DNA of 64,000 nucleotides, taken from NCBI GenBank assembly GCA_014871385.1, contig CM026426.1:101821393-101885392 (forward strand), given 5' to 3'. This document shows, in pieces, positions 24,402-37,299 of the stretch. Origin of the DNA: Ceratodon purpureus (Eukaryota; Streptophyta; Bryopsida; Pseudoditrichales; Ditrichaceae). The notes below the pieces were generated by a model that ran no database searches, was not told the origin of the DNA, and saw only the letters and a program-made list of their open reading frames with translations. The translations under genes were made by a program, and so were the position numbers. The stretch's first letter is position 1. The number at the start of each line of letters is the position of its first letter.

Positions 24402-27400
24402 ATGAGTTATTCTAGTTCATCTAGATGCAACAGCAGTGACATGAATCCAGAGATGCAAAAGAGAGAAGACAATGAGCCTTACGAAGAGAATAAGTACTTG
24501 CAGGAGAGAAATCGGCGGGTGGCAGAGCTCCGTGCTCAAGTCGCTCCCCTTGAAGAAGCGGCAAAGAATTTGTAAGTCCTCCTACAGAGCATTGATAGTG
24601 AGATGCAACAACCGAAGCCCTGCCACGTGCCTTGCTTTTAGATTACGATGTTCATACTTCTAAATTCGTGGTATTACTGCTATTGTGTGTCGCTGAAGTG
24701 ATCGCTCCTCTTACCAACACGCATGCGGAGTCCAAGTTCATGTTCCCTTTTTTCTCCATAATGTCATAGTTAACAAGTATGTACTGTGCGCAGGTTTGAT
24801 GGAATTTGCCAACCGAGACATGGTAACCTGTGTACTATTCGCCCGAAATTGCAGGGTGTTGGCGAAGACGTGCGCAGGAGTCCGCGGCTGAAGAGCGCCC
24901 AAGTTTCTCCTAAACCCCCTCGGAAGCAGACGGCGAATAAGAAGATGGAACGCGAAGAAGCGGGGCTGTCGACAGGGAATACGAACGGTACTCGTCGAGC
25001 AGGTGCAGTCTTCTAGCTCTTTCCATACCACCTTCTTCCCAGTTTATGAATGTTAATAGAGCTGTCGAGGTCGATGGTAACAAGCGTTGTAAGCGTCTAA
25101 AAGTCTGTGTTGTGCGCTTCTTTGTTCTTCTAATGCTTGTCTGTTCTGATATTACTGATTCTTTTGTCTCTTTCGTAGTCGATACAGTGGAAGTAAGGGT
25201 TCATGGTTTATTGTAAGTCGGGGTGGGGCAGCGATTACCTCCTAAAATACTACGGAACTAAACTAAACGTTTGTTTATAAGATGAACTAGATGAAGTCAT
25301 GGTAAATTTGTTGTCGCCAATTGCTCTAATGGAAACCCTAAAATTATGTACTATGTTTAGGGTTATCAATATCGAATATCATTACGACTCACAGCTGTTT
25401 TTGTTTCTTCAAATCCTGTTTTTTGAGATATTTTGAGTCTAGAGATAGGAGTCTCCATGCTTGAGCGAGGCTGGTATCACTAACATGGTACACGCTTTTC
25501 CGTATACCTAACCTCAAAGGAATGCGTTGTTTGTATCATAAATGCTAACATTGTACATGTATTTCAGTATTTTTACTCTTAATTTTTATTTAATCTTTTC
25601 TTGACGAATTGTGTGCGTAGGATGTGTAGACATTCCAGATGTGCATGAGGTCCGTACACCGTCTCCAGGGAACGCATTTCAGCAACAGCCAGAGGATGCA
25701 GCGGGTGTAAAGTCGAAGGCGCACACAACAACTGAAGTTGGACAGACTTCGACAGTACGGGAGACCTTCGTTGCTGCTGATGTGAATCCCGAAGGAGCGA
25801 CCGCTTCCCCGCCCTTCCAACATCGACAGGAGCAATGGCAGTACGGAATGCACCCTCCTTCCCAAGGATGGGGATATACTCAACAATGGCCACAGCAGCC
25901 ACCTACTCCACGGAGCTGGAATCCACACATGCAATGGACAGGAGGCACGAGTCAGCAGATCCATTACGAATTGCAATCAGCGGATTCGCAACGTTGGATG
26001 CCGACATCAACTACTGGATTTTCCGCCTATCCGTATCCTTACCAGGCGTCTGATCCGCGTCAATTTGGACTTTATCCTGGACCTCCACAGCAACCATACC
26101 CTTCTCCATGGCATTCGAATGTGAGACCTGGCAGCATGACCCCAGTGCAGCCAGAAATCCCGATTAGAGAGCCCACTCAAGATGTAATTGATACCTCACA
26201 CAGGCCTGATAGAAGGAAACCCGAATCTGTGTGTCGCTCAGATAGGAGGTCTCAGAGGAAGAAGATGCTTGCTTTTGCGAAAGAACGAAGAGAGAAGGGA
26301 CTTAAACCATATTTGGTTGTGCTAAATGAGGGCGGCGAGGTGGATGGCGCATCAATTGGGAAAACCTTCTGGGAATCCGCGCTAAGACAGTACATTCCAA
26401 AGATGTTAGACATTAGCTGTGTCAACTACTTGAAACAGGACAACGATGGAGGCAAGCAGCTGAGGGCAGCGTTGGAAGAAGAGTTCGAGTTTATAGACAA
26501 CACTCTGGATGACGAAGGCTACCACAAGCACGTAGCCAATTGGATAAATAAGGAGCGCGCTCGATTGAAGGAGATATATATGAGAGAGAAAACAGAGAAG
26601 AAGAAACGGAGGGAGGACATAATATGCCCTTCGCATATTGAGAAGTGGCAGTGGGAGGCACTGAAGGATTATTGGGAAAAGCCATCGACACTGGAAAAGG
26701 CGGAGGAAATGAGGTATGCAAGGTCTAAAGTTAAGAATGTCAATCGCACTGGTCGGAGGGGATATGCTGGAGTGGCTGCGGACATGGTATGCATTTCCAC
26801 CAATGTTGTTACTGATACTAGGCAGTGATTTCACCACGGTAGTAGGCCGCTCACATATTCAGCTGAAATAAATGAACTAGAATAGGATTCATGTTTAATA
26901 TCTGACATGGTCTACTGTCCAATGATTCCACCACGCTAGATGCGAAGTGAAAAACATAAATCAGTGCAAATCTGTGAGTGAAAACACGTGAAAATACATG
27001 ATCTTGAAAGCATTTAAAACATCGTTCTAATTTCAACAATACAATGTATGTGTAGAAGAGGACGCGTGAATCCAGTCCGGGGATTTCTGACATGGGAGAC
27101 ATAGTACAAGAGCTAAGTACCGAGAGAGCAAAAGAATCATCGGTAAGAGTCCATCTATACGGTTTTCCAGTCCATCTATAGGACAATGTTTTTTTCCTAT
27201 TCGTGATGTTACTGCTACGTAACTTGCACACAATATGATACTTTGTTTGAGTCTTCTAATTAGAGTTATGTAATGTTATTAAACTCGGAGTTTATAAACA
27301 TTTACTTGGAAATCAGATTTTTTCGAATTGAGAGTCAATAATTCCACATTTCAAAATTCTAACCACTTCTGCACGGTAATTTATCAAATTCAGTGTTTGT

Positions 27401-29524
27401 CTTTACCTACTTATATTAGACATATAAGTTTGATGTGCGAACACTTATTTAGAATAATCTCACCATTCCAATATCAATTATACAGTAACCTAGGTAGATG
27501 ATTTTTTATTTTATTTTCTTGATTTCATCATGATGCTGTTGTTTCTAGGGAGTGTCGAGTAGGTCATTGACGCGTATAGCTTCATTAGAAAGAACTTCGA
27601 AAGAACAGGAGGACACAATGAAAACAATAGAGGACAAGCTAACACAAGCAATTGAGGTAGGAGCAACAAACACTGACGCTACTCGTAGAGTGGAAGGCAT
27701 GCTAGTGCAACTCATGAAAGGAATGAACCTCCCTTTCCAAGGATTGTCGGAAACATTGGGTAATTCGGACACAGGTGCCGGTGCTTCTGTTCTACAAAAA
27801 GAGTGGAATGTACAGAGTCAAGGAACTACCGGTAATGCAAGTGAAGAGGAACAGTAAGATAGGGATGTGGGTGATGATTGGGGAAGACAGAATCCGGGTG
27901 ATGACGTCGTTGCAGAAGAGAACATGGCGAACAATGTATTGCGGACTGAAGACGTCGCCGATGAAGACGAAGCTAGCGCACAAGATGTACCGGCCATGCT
28001 ATCACAGTCCCGATCGCACCGCAAGGAGGCGCATTCTATGAGAGAGAAATCGGGGAGAGTATCTTCAATGAAGACCAGAGGTGGCTTAAGAGGGAAGGAG
28101 ACCCAGCAGAATCCCGTGGAAAAGCACAAGAAAGAAACAAAAGAATGAAAATTTCACCAACAAGACAAGTGTTAACAGTCCTCCCGAGGTGAGTGCCAAA
28201 TTAGACCGAAGAGTCGACAATGGCCTATCCGTCGTTCGCAAGTCGTCCCTTTTGCTTGTGCTCAGTATTCAGGGGACATTGTTGGATGCGATTCCAAATT
28301 CCGAAAAACATGAAAACGCCAAGCGTCGCGTGTCGTACCGGTCTAGCGTAAGACGGTACATATTCAGGCCACTCATGGCTGAATTTCTCAGTCGATGTTT
28401 TTTAAGGTTCACTGTTGCATTCTTGAGCAATGGGGACGAAACGTACATGAGAGAGATGTGCGATATCTTATATCAACAGTGCTCATCAAAAGAACTCTGG
28501 ACTAGTAACTTTAATGTAGGATCCCCGGTCCATGAATCCCTCAGTAACTTTCAGAACAGTCCCATAAGTGGAGAAGTTGGTCAGAATGCTGTAATAGACC
28601 ACTTTGCGGAACTAGGCCGTGACCGAGGTACGATATATGTCCTCCCTTGCGTTGGAAAGGGCACTGTTCCTAGAGATACTTCAAATACGTTGTGGCTGAG
28701 CGTGTTTGAAGCGAGAGACCTAGTTCAAAATGGAGAAGACAATGAGTACCTCCTGCAGACAGTGTGGCCACGATTGGAGCGCATTGCCGATACACACAAC
28801 AGAGCAAATACGACTCGACAGAAGTTCGTGAGAAAATCTCAGTCGTCGCTGCAGGTGTGCAGTGGCAAAATAGATGGTCCACGTATTTCATTTGTTATTT
28901 GCTTATTGCTTGAGAAAGAGTCGTTGCGGTGATACACATAAATACTCATCTTGGGAAATGGTATGCTGTTGTTTGCGTTCTGCTCTGTTCTCTTCAGGAT
29001 GTCGAAGAAACGGACCCGGAATGGATTGAAGACACCGGCATTTTGAAGAAGAAAGCAAGAGAACTGCCTGTCACTCTAGCGCAATTCAACAAGCCTTTAG
29101 AAAAGACGGGGACAAAAAGAGAGGTAAATTTCTATTCGATATTTCATTTTATACAACTGCAACATATACAATAAAGACTCTTTTTTGTTTGTGTACAACA
29201 CATTAAATAAGAATGACAGTGTGATTGATCTGAAATCCTGGACTACAGATCAGAATCAAAGACAAGGTGTATTTGTTGGACCCTAGAAATACATCAATTA
29301 GGATTGCTGTTGGGAGGATTAGCGGCACAGCCAAGGGTAATGGCGTATTTCACTTTCATCCGGTTCCGAAGGGTTGGTATAAAATTGACGTCACGGAGGT
29401 AATGGAACCAACTGTCCCTCTCATGTGTCCTCAAGAATTTGCTGATCAGTACACACTAGGTGACACAGCAAACGGTAACACGCTATGGAAGGAAGAGAAC
29501 TTATCAAGATACCTAGTCGACTGA
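24402..29524 (+). CDS. Ptta/En/Spm (TNPA-like) second gene of the CACTA element
   Basis: Likely the DNA-binding partner of the TNP2 transposase. Clear exons: 24402-24571 (ATG, coiled coil), 24794-25002, 25621-26786, 27549 onward, up to 28854, 28998-29123 and 29249-29524. The third exon has a Q/P-rich half, then a Transposase_24-like domain ending WQWEALKDYWEKP and SKVKNVNRTGRRGYAGVAAD. The 27549 exon is a coiled coil (LTRIASLERTSKEQEDTM). The last exon starts with KDKVYLLDPRNTSIRIAVG and has the C-terminal fold common to plant En/Spm second proteins. Between 27857 and 28189 the model is unsure: a TAA (27855-27857) and a TGA (28146-28148) lie in frame, then the reading frame changes, so there is either an unseen intron or decay. 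Confidence 0.75.
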
Positions 29525-29976
29525 AGTAGAAGTCAAACGACACCAGGCATTATTATCATGTACATACCGGAGGTAACGTCTATAAATGCTTCTAATTTGA
29601 CTTTGTTTTTAAATTGCGAACTCTGTGCGTAGCTTTCATAATCCATAGTAACAGCTCGATCATACATACTGGAAGGTGGGGTCGTAACGTTCTTTATTTG
29701 AATGAACTCGCTGGGAATGGCAGCTGACACCTAACATCTGTAGCGTTCGAGCCAAGAATTCCAGAATGCAGCATTTTATCTTATATTCTGAAATTTGAAA
29801 TGACTCCTTTGGTTTCATGTCTAGGCTTGGTCTCTATCCCAATATCTCACTTTTATTATCTTCATATCCATTCTAGTCTTACTTTCCTTCCCGAATCTTC
29901 CCTTTTATATGTTAATGTCGTTTCAATTTATCTGATATCTTTCCTTTTCTTTTCTTTTTTTAAATTTTTTTTGCCC

Positions 29977-30019
<43 letters not shown>

Positions 30020-31786
30020 TTGCACTTAGAGAGGGGGATCGGGATTTCTCTGTACCCTTATCTAGCTTATATTTTATTTTTTTTCTCTTTTTTTTTGGCC
30101 CATTCTATTAATGTTCTGTTTTTTGTAGTTGTAGTTCCTTTACATCACTTTGTATCCGAACATTAATAGAATTTGCGTCTGTGTATGCTAAACCTACATT
30201 AAATTCATGTTAAGTTATGGACTACGATTGCCGATTTGGTGCAACTATTATTAAAAAGTAGTTTTCTGATGTTCAATGTGTGACAGGCGTGAATACTGAG
30301 TTTGACGACATTGGATTACAACAGAAAACATGAAGGTAAGAAATTTTGAGAATCCGTCATTGATACATTTGCTTCACCATATATATACTGAGATCGTCAG
30401 AATATGAAAGTTAATTATGGGATATTTAACTTTTCTAGTTTTGTAGTGCCTTGCACATGCTTACTATTGCTCTGAGATCACATTTTTATTTTTTCTGCTA
30501 ACAATTCTTCTTCCTTCTCATTAATTCTCTTGTGATTTATCTGTATTGAAGTATAACGCTTCCACAGTACAAATGTTTTCTAAACGAAAAATTAGTTGTG
30601 CCGCAGATTTATTTAAATGACGAAAAGCCCAAAGCCATCTCAACAAAGCAGTTATGGACGTGGGGTCCTCCGAGGTGGACTAGGTCAGTACCTGCATGAG
30701 CAATGTCATATTTTTAGACTCAAGTTTCTACTGCGACGTAGGCACTATAGTTACATGGTTCATTGGTTCCCTGTTGGGATTCCGATGTTATGTTGTCGTT
30801 AGGAAGGAAAACCAACTCCGTTTCAAAGACTGCCTGGTACCTTCTTAAACACCTCTGAAAGACTGCATATTTGGCTATTTTGATATTGTAGAACCTTGTA
30901 TTCATTTTTACTTCCAGAATACAAATTTTTGCGTACATGCTGCGTTTAGGCGCAGATTTAGTATACTTGATTTCATTGGCTGTATTATGTATTGTTGCAC
31001 ACACTATCACTATATATCTCTCTCTCTCAATCCCACCCCTTTAAATCTCTTCCTTCCAATTTTTAACACAAAATGGTTACGTCCACACTAATATAGCGAA
31101 CATCTCCTACAACAACTGACCCACACTATTTGATCATAAAATACCGTGCCGAATAGAATGAATACATCTATCCAATCGAGAAGCATTAAAAATAGAAATG
31201 TTTTTGTACAATTATTAATCCAAATCGAATTTTGGTTTTTTAAAATTTAATAAAAATTTGAAAAGTTTAAATACAAGCCGTCTAGATCAATGGCGATGAT
31301 GGACTACATCTTCACCAACGGCGAATGGGGAAAATACAGATGTAGATGTCTCCGACCAAATGGGGCCCCTAAAGAGTCGGGGGAAGCTTAAGTTTAATAC
31401 CACGTGTACTGTCACGCGTACTCAAAAATTAAACACCGTACGAAGATTTTAGAACATACACACTTCGAACGATATGTACGTCCGCGAGTACAGTATCACG
31501 TCAAATTAGACATTTCCATTTGGTCTCAAATGTATGTCGCACACTAATATAGAACCTCCAAATCAGACATGCTCGAATGGGTGATTATCTACATCAGCGG
31601 GTACATGTGAGATGAACATAACCTGTCCTGAACGACTCAGTCGAGTACAGATTTTTGACCCGTATGACATGGCTCGTCGCGACTCACGTGTCCCACACGA
31701 GATGCTTTGGGCGACTGTGTCGTCCAACTCAAAAACTGACCCACGCGACTTGCTTTTGCCCCGTTTCAGCAATCGTTCAGGACGGC
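29525..31786. other. Right subterminal region of the CACTA element
   Basis: No gene is supported. It contains a T33 run at about 29979-30011 and other T-rich tracts. CACACTAATATAG occurs at about 31085 and again at about 31540. The repeat may be a subterminal binding motif, but two copies are weak evidence. Confidence 0.5.
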
Positions 31787-31799
31787 AATTCTAGTAGTG
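31787..31799 (-). repeat. CACTA right terminal inverted repeat
   Basis: The plus strand reads ATTCTAGTAGTG at the end. Inverted it is CACTACTAGAAT, pairing with 6354-6366. CTC follows directly, identical to the left flank. Confidence 0.75.
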
Positions 31800-33617
31800 C
31801 TCGCTCTCGTCCGAGTCCGCCAAAATGGGCCATCGATTTCACTGAGAGCACGCAAAATTTGCGAGTTTCTCAATTGTGCCAATGTACGCAATGTCTGTGG
31901 AGAGTGTTCCTCTAGAAGAAAGTCAACAGCTTCATTTCTGAAAAGATACTTCCACTCCAAAAGAGACATTTGGACTGCCTCTCGGGCGGTCAGAGTGGCG
32001 AGACCTTCATTGTCTGTAATCAAGTTCCCATCCTTGTTCCATATGAGGCCTTTTGGGTGCGTACCAAGTTGGAATTTGTTGTGCTTCCCATCCCAATATC
32101 CATTCAAAGTCTGATACAATAAATTTCGCTTCCCTTGGTCCTCCTTCGCAGATCCAATTATCTTCTTGCACACCCTCACAATCGCCTTGTGGTCATCCTC
32201 CCACCCCAACTCTTCACTGACATTGCTCTTGAAGACCGATTGAGTATTGGCCCGCCAACTCCAAATCAAATCTTCACCCCACATATTGCGGCAACATTCG
32301 CCCAGGGTGTTTTCAAGATTTCTCTCATGGCTTGGTGGCATGTATGGAGTGAGTCCAAAAACCTCGTACAAGCGTTCACGGAACGGGGATTTGCACACCG
32401 GACAAAATCTCCTAACCAAAAAAATGTTAATCAAACACATTGGATGGAACATGTGTGAACATCCCCCCTCCGAACCAAATGGATTTAGACACACCATACA
32501 TGTTTCAAAACCATCCAACACCCATGGTCGAGGATTTGGCCAAAGCTTTCTACTTTTGACTCCTTCCTTCATTTGAAGATCATGGCACGAAGTTGCGTTC
32601 TCTACATCAAAATCCAACTTTGCCCAATCTATGAGTTTAGAATCCGATTCTTGCATTGGCAGAGTGGATGGAAACATATCATCTGCATTAGTCCATGAAG
32701 TGAGGCCAAAATCCCTTCGTCTATTGTGTTGCAAGTACAATTCGTCGATCTTCTTGAACTCTGATGCGATCTGGCGACCACGATCAACGCTGAGAATGGT
32801 TGCCACTTTCCACTCGTAGTATGATTTAGCAAACTTTGAAACAAGGAGCCGCAATTCATCATTGGCTCTCCTCGATGTCTCTACTTCTTTCATTTGAGCG
32901 TTGGGTGGAAATGACAAGGAATCTTGACTAAATGGTCCATCAATGTCCACATAGGGTCGCGCGTATGGGCCTAGTGGAGGCAATATCACTCCAACCCGTC
33001 GTCGTTTTGCTGGTGTGGAAATATTCTCTAACACACCGGCCGTTGCAACATCAACCGTGTTGTTGATGTAAGATTCATCCACCAACATTGGATCTTGAAT
33101 TACAGGTATATCATTGGCTTGAGAAGACTAAAGTCTTTCTCGTTCTTGCAAATGATTGCGCAAATTTGTTATTACAGCATCTTTTCTTGTTGATACCAAT
33201 AGTAGTTTTTGGATGGTCTCTTGTAACTCTGCAATCAAACCATCCTTTTCTATAATCTTTAATTGCAACTCCTTGACCTCATCGTTCTGGTTATCTCCAA
33301 CTAGAACCGGCATGCCAAGAACCATCGTAGGTCCAATTCCGACCACCTTCAAATTAGCTGCCGGATTCGGATCGTTTTCTACAAAGTTGATGTACGCATC
33401 AACGTGAGGTTCTGTAACATCTGCTGGATGGTTGATTGGAGGCACTACAGCCATATTTGTCGGTGTTGCAACTCTACGTAGCATCCTTTCTCCACGATGA
33501 CCATCGGAATCAGAATCTAGTTTTGATTCTTTCGTCTTAGGCTCTCTCTGCTATGGCTTTAGTTCATTTTTTTCCCCAAGCCACCATCTGGGTATATTCT
33601 TTCTTTGGGAATGTCAT
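31800..33617 (-). pseudogene. RING-H2 gene, middle piece
   Basis: The main part of a gene for a RING-H2 protein, possibly an E3 ubiquitin ligase. The frame runs from about 33600 through a coiled coil (NDEVKELQLKIIEKDGLI, then ATPTN upstream of it) to the CACTA end. The finger lies at about 32393-32500: C-x2-C-x9-C-x1-H-x2-H-x2-C-x10-C-x2-C, starting CMVC and ending CPVC, so all eight ligands are present. In-frame TAG occurs at 33128-33130 and, in the most protein-like frame, at 33551-33553. Both would read Gln if CAG. The LTR element at 33618 and the CACTA at 31799 bound the piece. The family was not recognised beyond the RING, and the C-terminal 200 residues match nothing I know. A similar finger with the same x10 spacing is at 59.8 kb. 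Confidence 0.75.
33613..33617. repeat. Target duplication of the LTR element, left copy
   Basis: GTCAT here and GTCAC at 44420-44424: four of five bases agree, as expected for an LTR insertion of some age. Confidence 0.6.
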
Positions 33618-34229
33618 TGTTAAAGGGTGATTTAGCTCACCCTTTGAAAGCTAGTTTACTGTCCAAGAGAAAAAAATGAAAACCCTCAAAAATTTCTAGT
33701 AACCACCTAGTTCCTACCCCCTCTTACCAATCTGCTCCTGGACTATACCAGTATTCTGTAACTTCCGCCCCCATAACTCTCATCAACGCGCCTACCCACA
33801 ACATAAATCTCCCTCAAACCCTAGCATTCAATGTGCACACAAACTCAATTTGCTCAAAAGAGTCTTGGTTTCCTCGTTAATGGCTGCCTCATACAATCAA
33901 TCCTGCCTTGTACAGTCCTGTCCTGCCCTCATAACTCCTAACTTCCTAACCACGCCTCCTAATCTCCATAGCCACAGCAAACTCTGCAAGAGAGTGAGAG
34001 AGAGTGAGAGCCGCCAAGGCCTCACTCCTCACTACCCCCCAAACCCTAGTCGTCGTCATCCAATCTGTCCGTTTTTCATCCAAATCAATTTTTCATCCGA
34101 CTCACAAAACTTCACTCAAAACGCAGTAACTAGTTACAAGACGGAATACTGTTTTACTGCTCCAGGCAGTTTACTGTTCTTGCTCCTAAATTACTGCTCC
34201 TAGGTGAACGGTAAAAAATCCCTTTAACA
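33618..34229 (-). repeat. LTR, left copy (3' LTR of the element)
   Basis: Bounded by TGTTAAAGGG and CCCTTTAACA, which are inverted to each other. A purine-rich stretch (AAAAGGGCAATAA, minus strand) lies just upstream in element orientation and may be the polypurine tract. Confidence 0.92.
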
Positions 34230-34365
34230 TTATTGCCCTTTTAGTCTGCATCTGCCCCAGATGCTCCGGCTTCTAGTTTTATGTAGTTAGTAAAAAATAA
34301 AAAAGTGTCAAAAATTAATAAGAGTCTGCTATTGGTGCTACCAGTACTCTTCGTGAAACTACCCC

Positions 34366-36890
34366 CTAGCCACTAGTTGGTGAAGCTTCGGTGACTATCT
34401 TCTCTGGTTCTCTTGGTGTCGCAACTGGTCCTGGTGGTGTCCTCGTGGCTACTGGTCCGGAGCCTACCGGTATTGATCCCGCACGTGGCCCTGCAGTAAT
34501 TCCCCAATGGCCAGCCACCTCATTATCTGCCTTTATGACTGAAGGGTCCGTCGTGGATACTTCCAATTCATCAGCCCCCTCCTGCTCCTCGTCTGACCTG
34601 TAGGTGAATGCTGGAAAAGCCTCTGCAAAACGCAAGAGATACCTGTTCTATCTCTCCTGATCCTCGTTGTATGCCTTGATCTCTTTCCCCACCTGCTTCT
34701 TCGTAGTGGTCAGGACATGCCGTTGTAGCCCCCGGTTTGATGGAGTAGAGCTACTGGCCGCTACCTCCAGTTGTCGTCTCAGCTCCTAGTTCTCCACAGC
34801 CAGTTTGTCAAAATCCCTGAGCCTAGCATTGGTGGCTATCTCTAACTCAATGCGCTGTTTCTTCGTCTCCTCCATCTCTCCCCCTATGGTTGTCCACTTT
34901 GCCCACTCCTTCTGCTGATCTTCAGTGAAGGTCGTTAGCTTTCTCCTCGTCTCAACCCAGGTGGCCCTGAGATCTCCAAGTTCCTTGTCCTTCTCCTGCA
35001 GCTGCTGCTCCAACCTCTTGACCTTTTTCTCCTGCTCTTGGCTTAGGACCAGTAACTGCTCATATGTCGACTGAATCCCGTCTTGTTGCTCCTCGATGCG
35101 CTGGAGACGTTCGGTCTCTGTGACCGCCAACTGCATCTGTCCCACAAGTTTCCCAAATCCCTCAGATGATTGCATCCTCACCCCCCTACTATCCAGGAAT
35201 GCCCCCCCTAGGTTCCTTGGCATTAGTATCTCTGGGTTGAGATTCTCCCTGCCCTTTTGCACCGGTTCTTCCATTGGAAGATCGTGTTCCTGGTCCTGCT
35301 GCCGAAGGTTGATGCTGTCTGGTGTCTCCTTGGGATTAGTCGCTCGGTGGGAGGTCCGCAAAGTCAGCAAGGTTTTTGAGGCCTCAACTAGTGTCTCTGC
35401 CCCCTGTACCCGTTCCTCCATACGAGCCTTCTTCTTTGCCTTGGTGTTGGGGGTTCTCCTCCCATCCGAATTGATGGCGCCACGCTCCACCTCTGCTGCT
35501 TCCTTGGAATCCAGAGATTCCGAGGAACTGTCCTTGTATTTCAGGCGATGTTCCTGTTTCCGCAGCCTCTTCAATGTTGCTCCCTGGGCCCTTGGGGTTC
35601 CTCGGGTTTGCTTCCGCTTCCTCTTCTTTTGCCTGGTGATCCTGGGCTGTCCAGAGCTTGATGATGACTTGTGCTCTTCCCCTGGCCTTTGGACAGCTAT
35701 ACCCTTGGTAAGGGCCTGGTCGCCTGCTCCTCCTGATCCTTCACCACTCACTACATCCAGGGCTAGGTCACCTCCTGGTCGCACTGGTGTTGCATCTGGC
35801 GGTATCTCACTGCCATCATCCACCTCTTCACTTTCCTGTACTGGTTCCGGCTTCACATACTCCCCTTCATCGGGGAACCAGTTTTTCAGTAGGGCGTCTA
35901 TCAGTTCTGTCCCTTTAATCTCCCAAGTGGGACTGGTGTGTACCCGTATCAGCATCCTCCTAAGACTTGAAAGTATCAAGGGGGCCCAATTATGGTCTCC
36001 TCGCTTCACTGCCGGGTACATGTTCTCCAATAACTCATTACTGGCGTAGTGGGACTTCTTCTTGATACACATGATCTCCACCAGTGCTTTGACCCTGTCC
36101 TCATACAAATCATCGAACCCCTTGATCCTGGTCCCATCCAAAGTGTGATTTGCCCGAGTTAGTCCAAACATCCTCATGTACCTCGGGTCCATGTCATTCC
36201 TGCTCTTCAGAATAGCTGATATCCTGGTCCCTTCGATACCCAAGGCCTGCTGAATGGTCCAAGCCGTGATCTCTACTGCTATCCCTCTCACCGGGGATCT
36301 GATCGGTGTGGTGTACTCAGTCTTCTCCCCCTTCACATACTGGAATCCCTCCACAAAATCCGACACTAGCTCTATCCTAGGGGCTGGCCAGGTGTATTCG
36401 TAAAATGGACCCAAACTCACCTTCTCTGCCTAGTGGTCATCCTTCAAGTCTTTCCACCCCTTCCAGAACTCGAGGGGGATAAATGTGAGCTGAATTGCTC
36501 TATTCCTCTTCCTCTCCATTATGACCCTCTTTGGTGCTCTAGCCAAGGTCTCGGTGGTCTTCCTCCTGGTGACCCCGGTCCTCTGAATTCCTCCTTCAGC
36601 TCCTGGCCCTTGCTCTCTGTCTGATGTCCCTTGCGTTGGTAGTGGTGGTGCTTCTCCACCTTGTGGCTGGATCTCCTCTTGCTCCGGCTGAATCTCCAAC
36701 TGCTCAGGTGGAGCCCCCTCCTGCTCTGGCCGAACCTTTGCCTGCTCTCCTCTCGCTCCAGTCTTCTCCATATACTCGTGAAGGGTTCCTTTCACCCCTG
36801 CTCTAGCTGGCTGTGTGGTGTCCTTGCGGCCTGTACCCCCGCTAGTGGCCATTCTGTACCCCCTGTCTGTTCTATCCGACTGTCTCAACT
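34366..36890 (-). pseudogene. Extra 3' reading frame of the LTR element (fossil)
   Basis: A long open region downstream of the integrase part in element orientation. It resembles the protein found as an additional frame in many plant gypsy-type elements (putative plant transposon protein), with a folded part around ENMYPAVKRGDHNWAPLI, then a charged, Lys/Glu-rich part and a coiled coil near the end. Its role is unknown. It is broken. Confidence 0.6.
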
Positions 36891-37299
36891 AGTCGTCCTC
36901 TTCCTGTACTAATGCTGCTCTTCTCCAGTCTCCGAATGTTAGTTTTGGTTCTTCAGCTCCATTCCTTCGACTGTTTCCTAAATCTGGCGACTGAATTCTC
37001 TGACCTACCGGTCCCTCCTGTTCTATTTCTTCCCTTTTTACTCTAACTGCTCTGTTACCTTCTACATGTTCTCTTTTTTTCTGATTTATTCTCTTTTCTC
37101 TTTCTAAAACCCTAATTTTTCTCCACTATTCTAATTCTTTCCTTACTGAACTATCAGCTCCCGAGAAGCTGTCTAAACCAAATTGAAAACTTCCCAAATA
37201 ATCTAAAGTTCCTAATAGAACCTGGTCATGGCGGTCTTGTTGTTTTCGATCCTGCTGTTGCGATCTTCTTCCTCCCTGTAGCTGCTGCTTGCCGTTGGT

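Larger units (their letters stand above)
6354..31799. mobile_element. Giant CACTA (En/Spm) DNA transposon, 25.4 kb
   Basis: The left terminus reads CACTAGTAGAAATCG. The right terminus, read inward, is CACTACTAGAATTGC. Eleven of the first 13 bases agree (CACTA-TAGAA-T), a standard CACTA inverted repeat. The 3-bp flanks are identical (CTC at 6351-6353 and 31800-31802), as expected for the family's target duplication. Inside are a TNP2-type transposase (19595-23724, -), a Ptta/En/Spm second gene (24402-29524, +), four unrecognised genes and a nested piggyBac element (12420-17846). Without the piggyBac the element is about 20 kb, still large for the family. Frame continuity of the interrupted RING-H2 gene across the two outer flanks is independent support for the boundaries. 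Confidence 0.75.

Noticed and set aside
25179-25192. 14-base mini-exon in the CACTA second gene
   Set aside because: It has AG and GTAAGG borders, but including it breaks the phase, while direct joining of 25002 to 25621 keeps it.
6354-31799. Alternative right ends for the CACTA element, such as CACACTAATATAG at 31085 or 31540
   Set aside because: Neither has a TAGTG end with matching 3-bp flanks. 31799 has both, and the outer gene frame supports it.
35096-36049. Plus-strand open frame of 317 codons
   Set aside because: It is the antisense shadow of the minus-strand extra frame of the LTR element. Codon pattern and protein similarity favour the minus strand.
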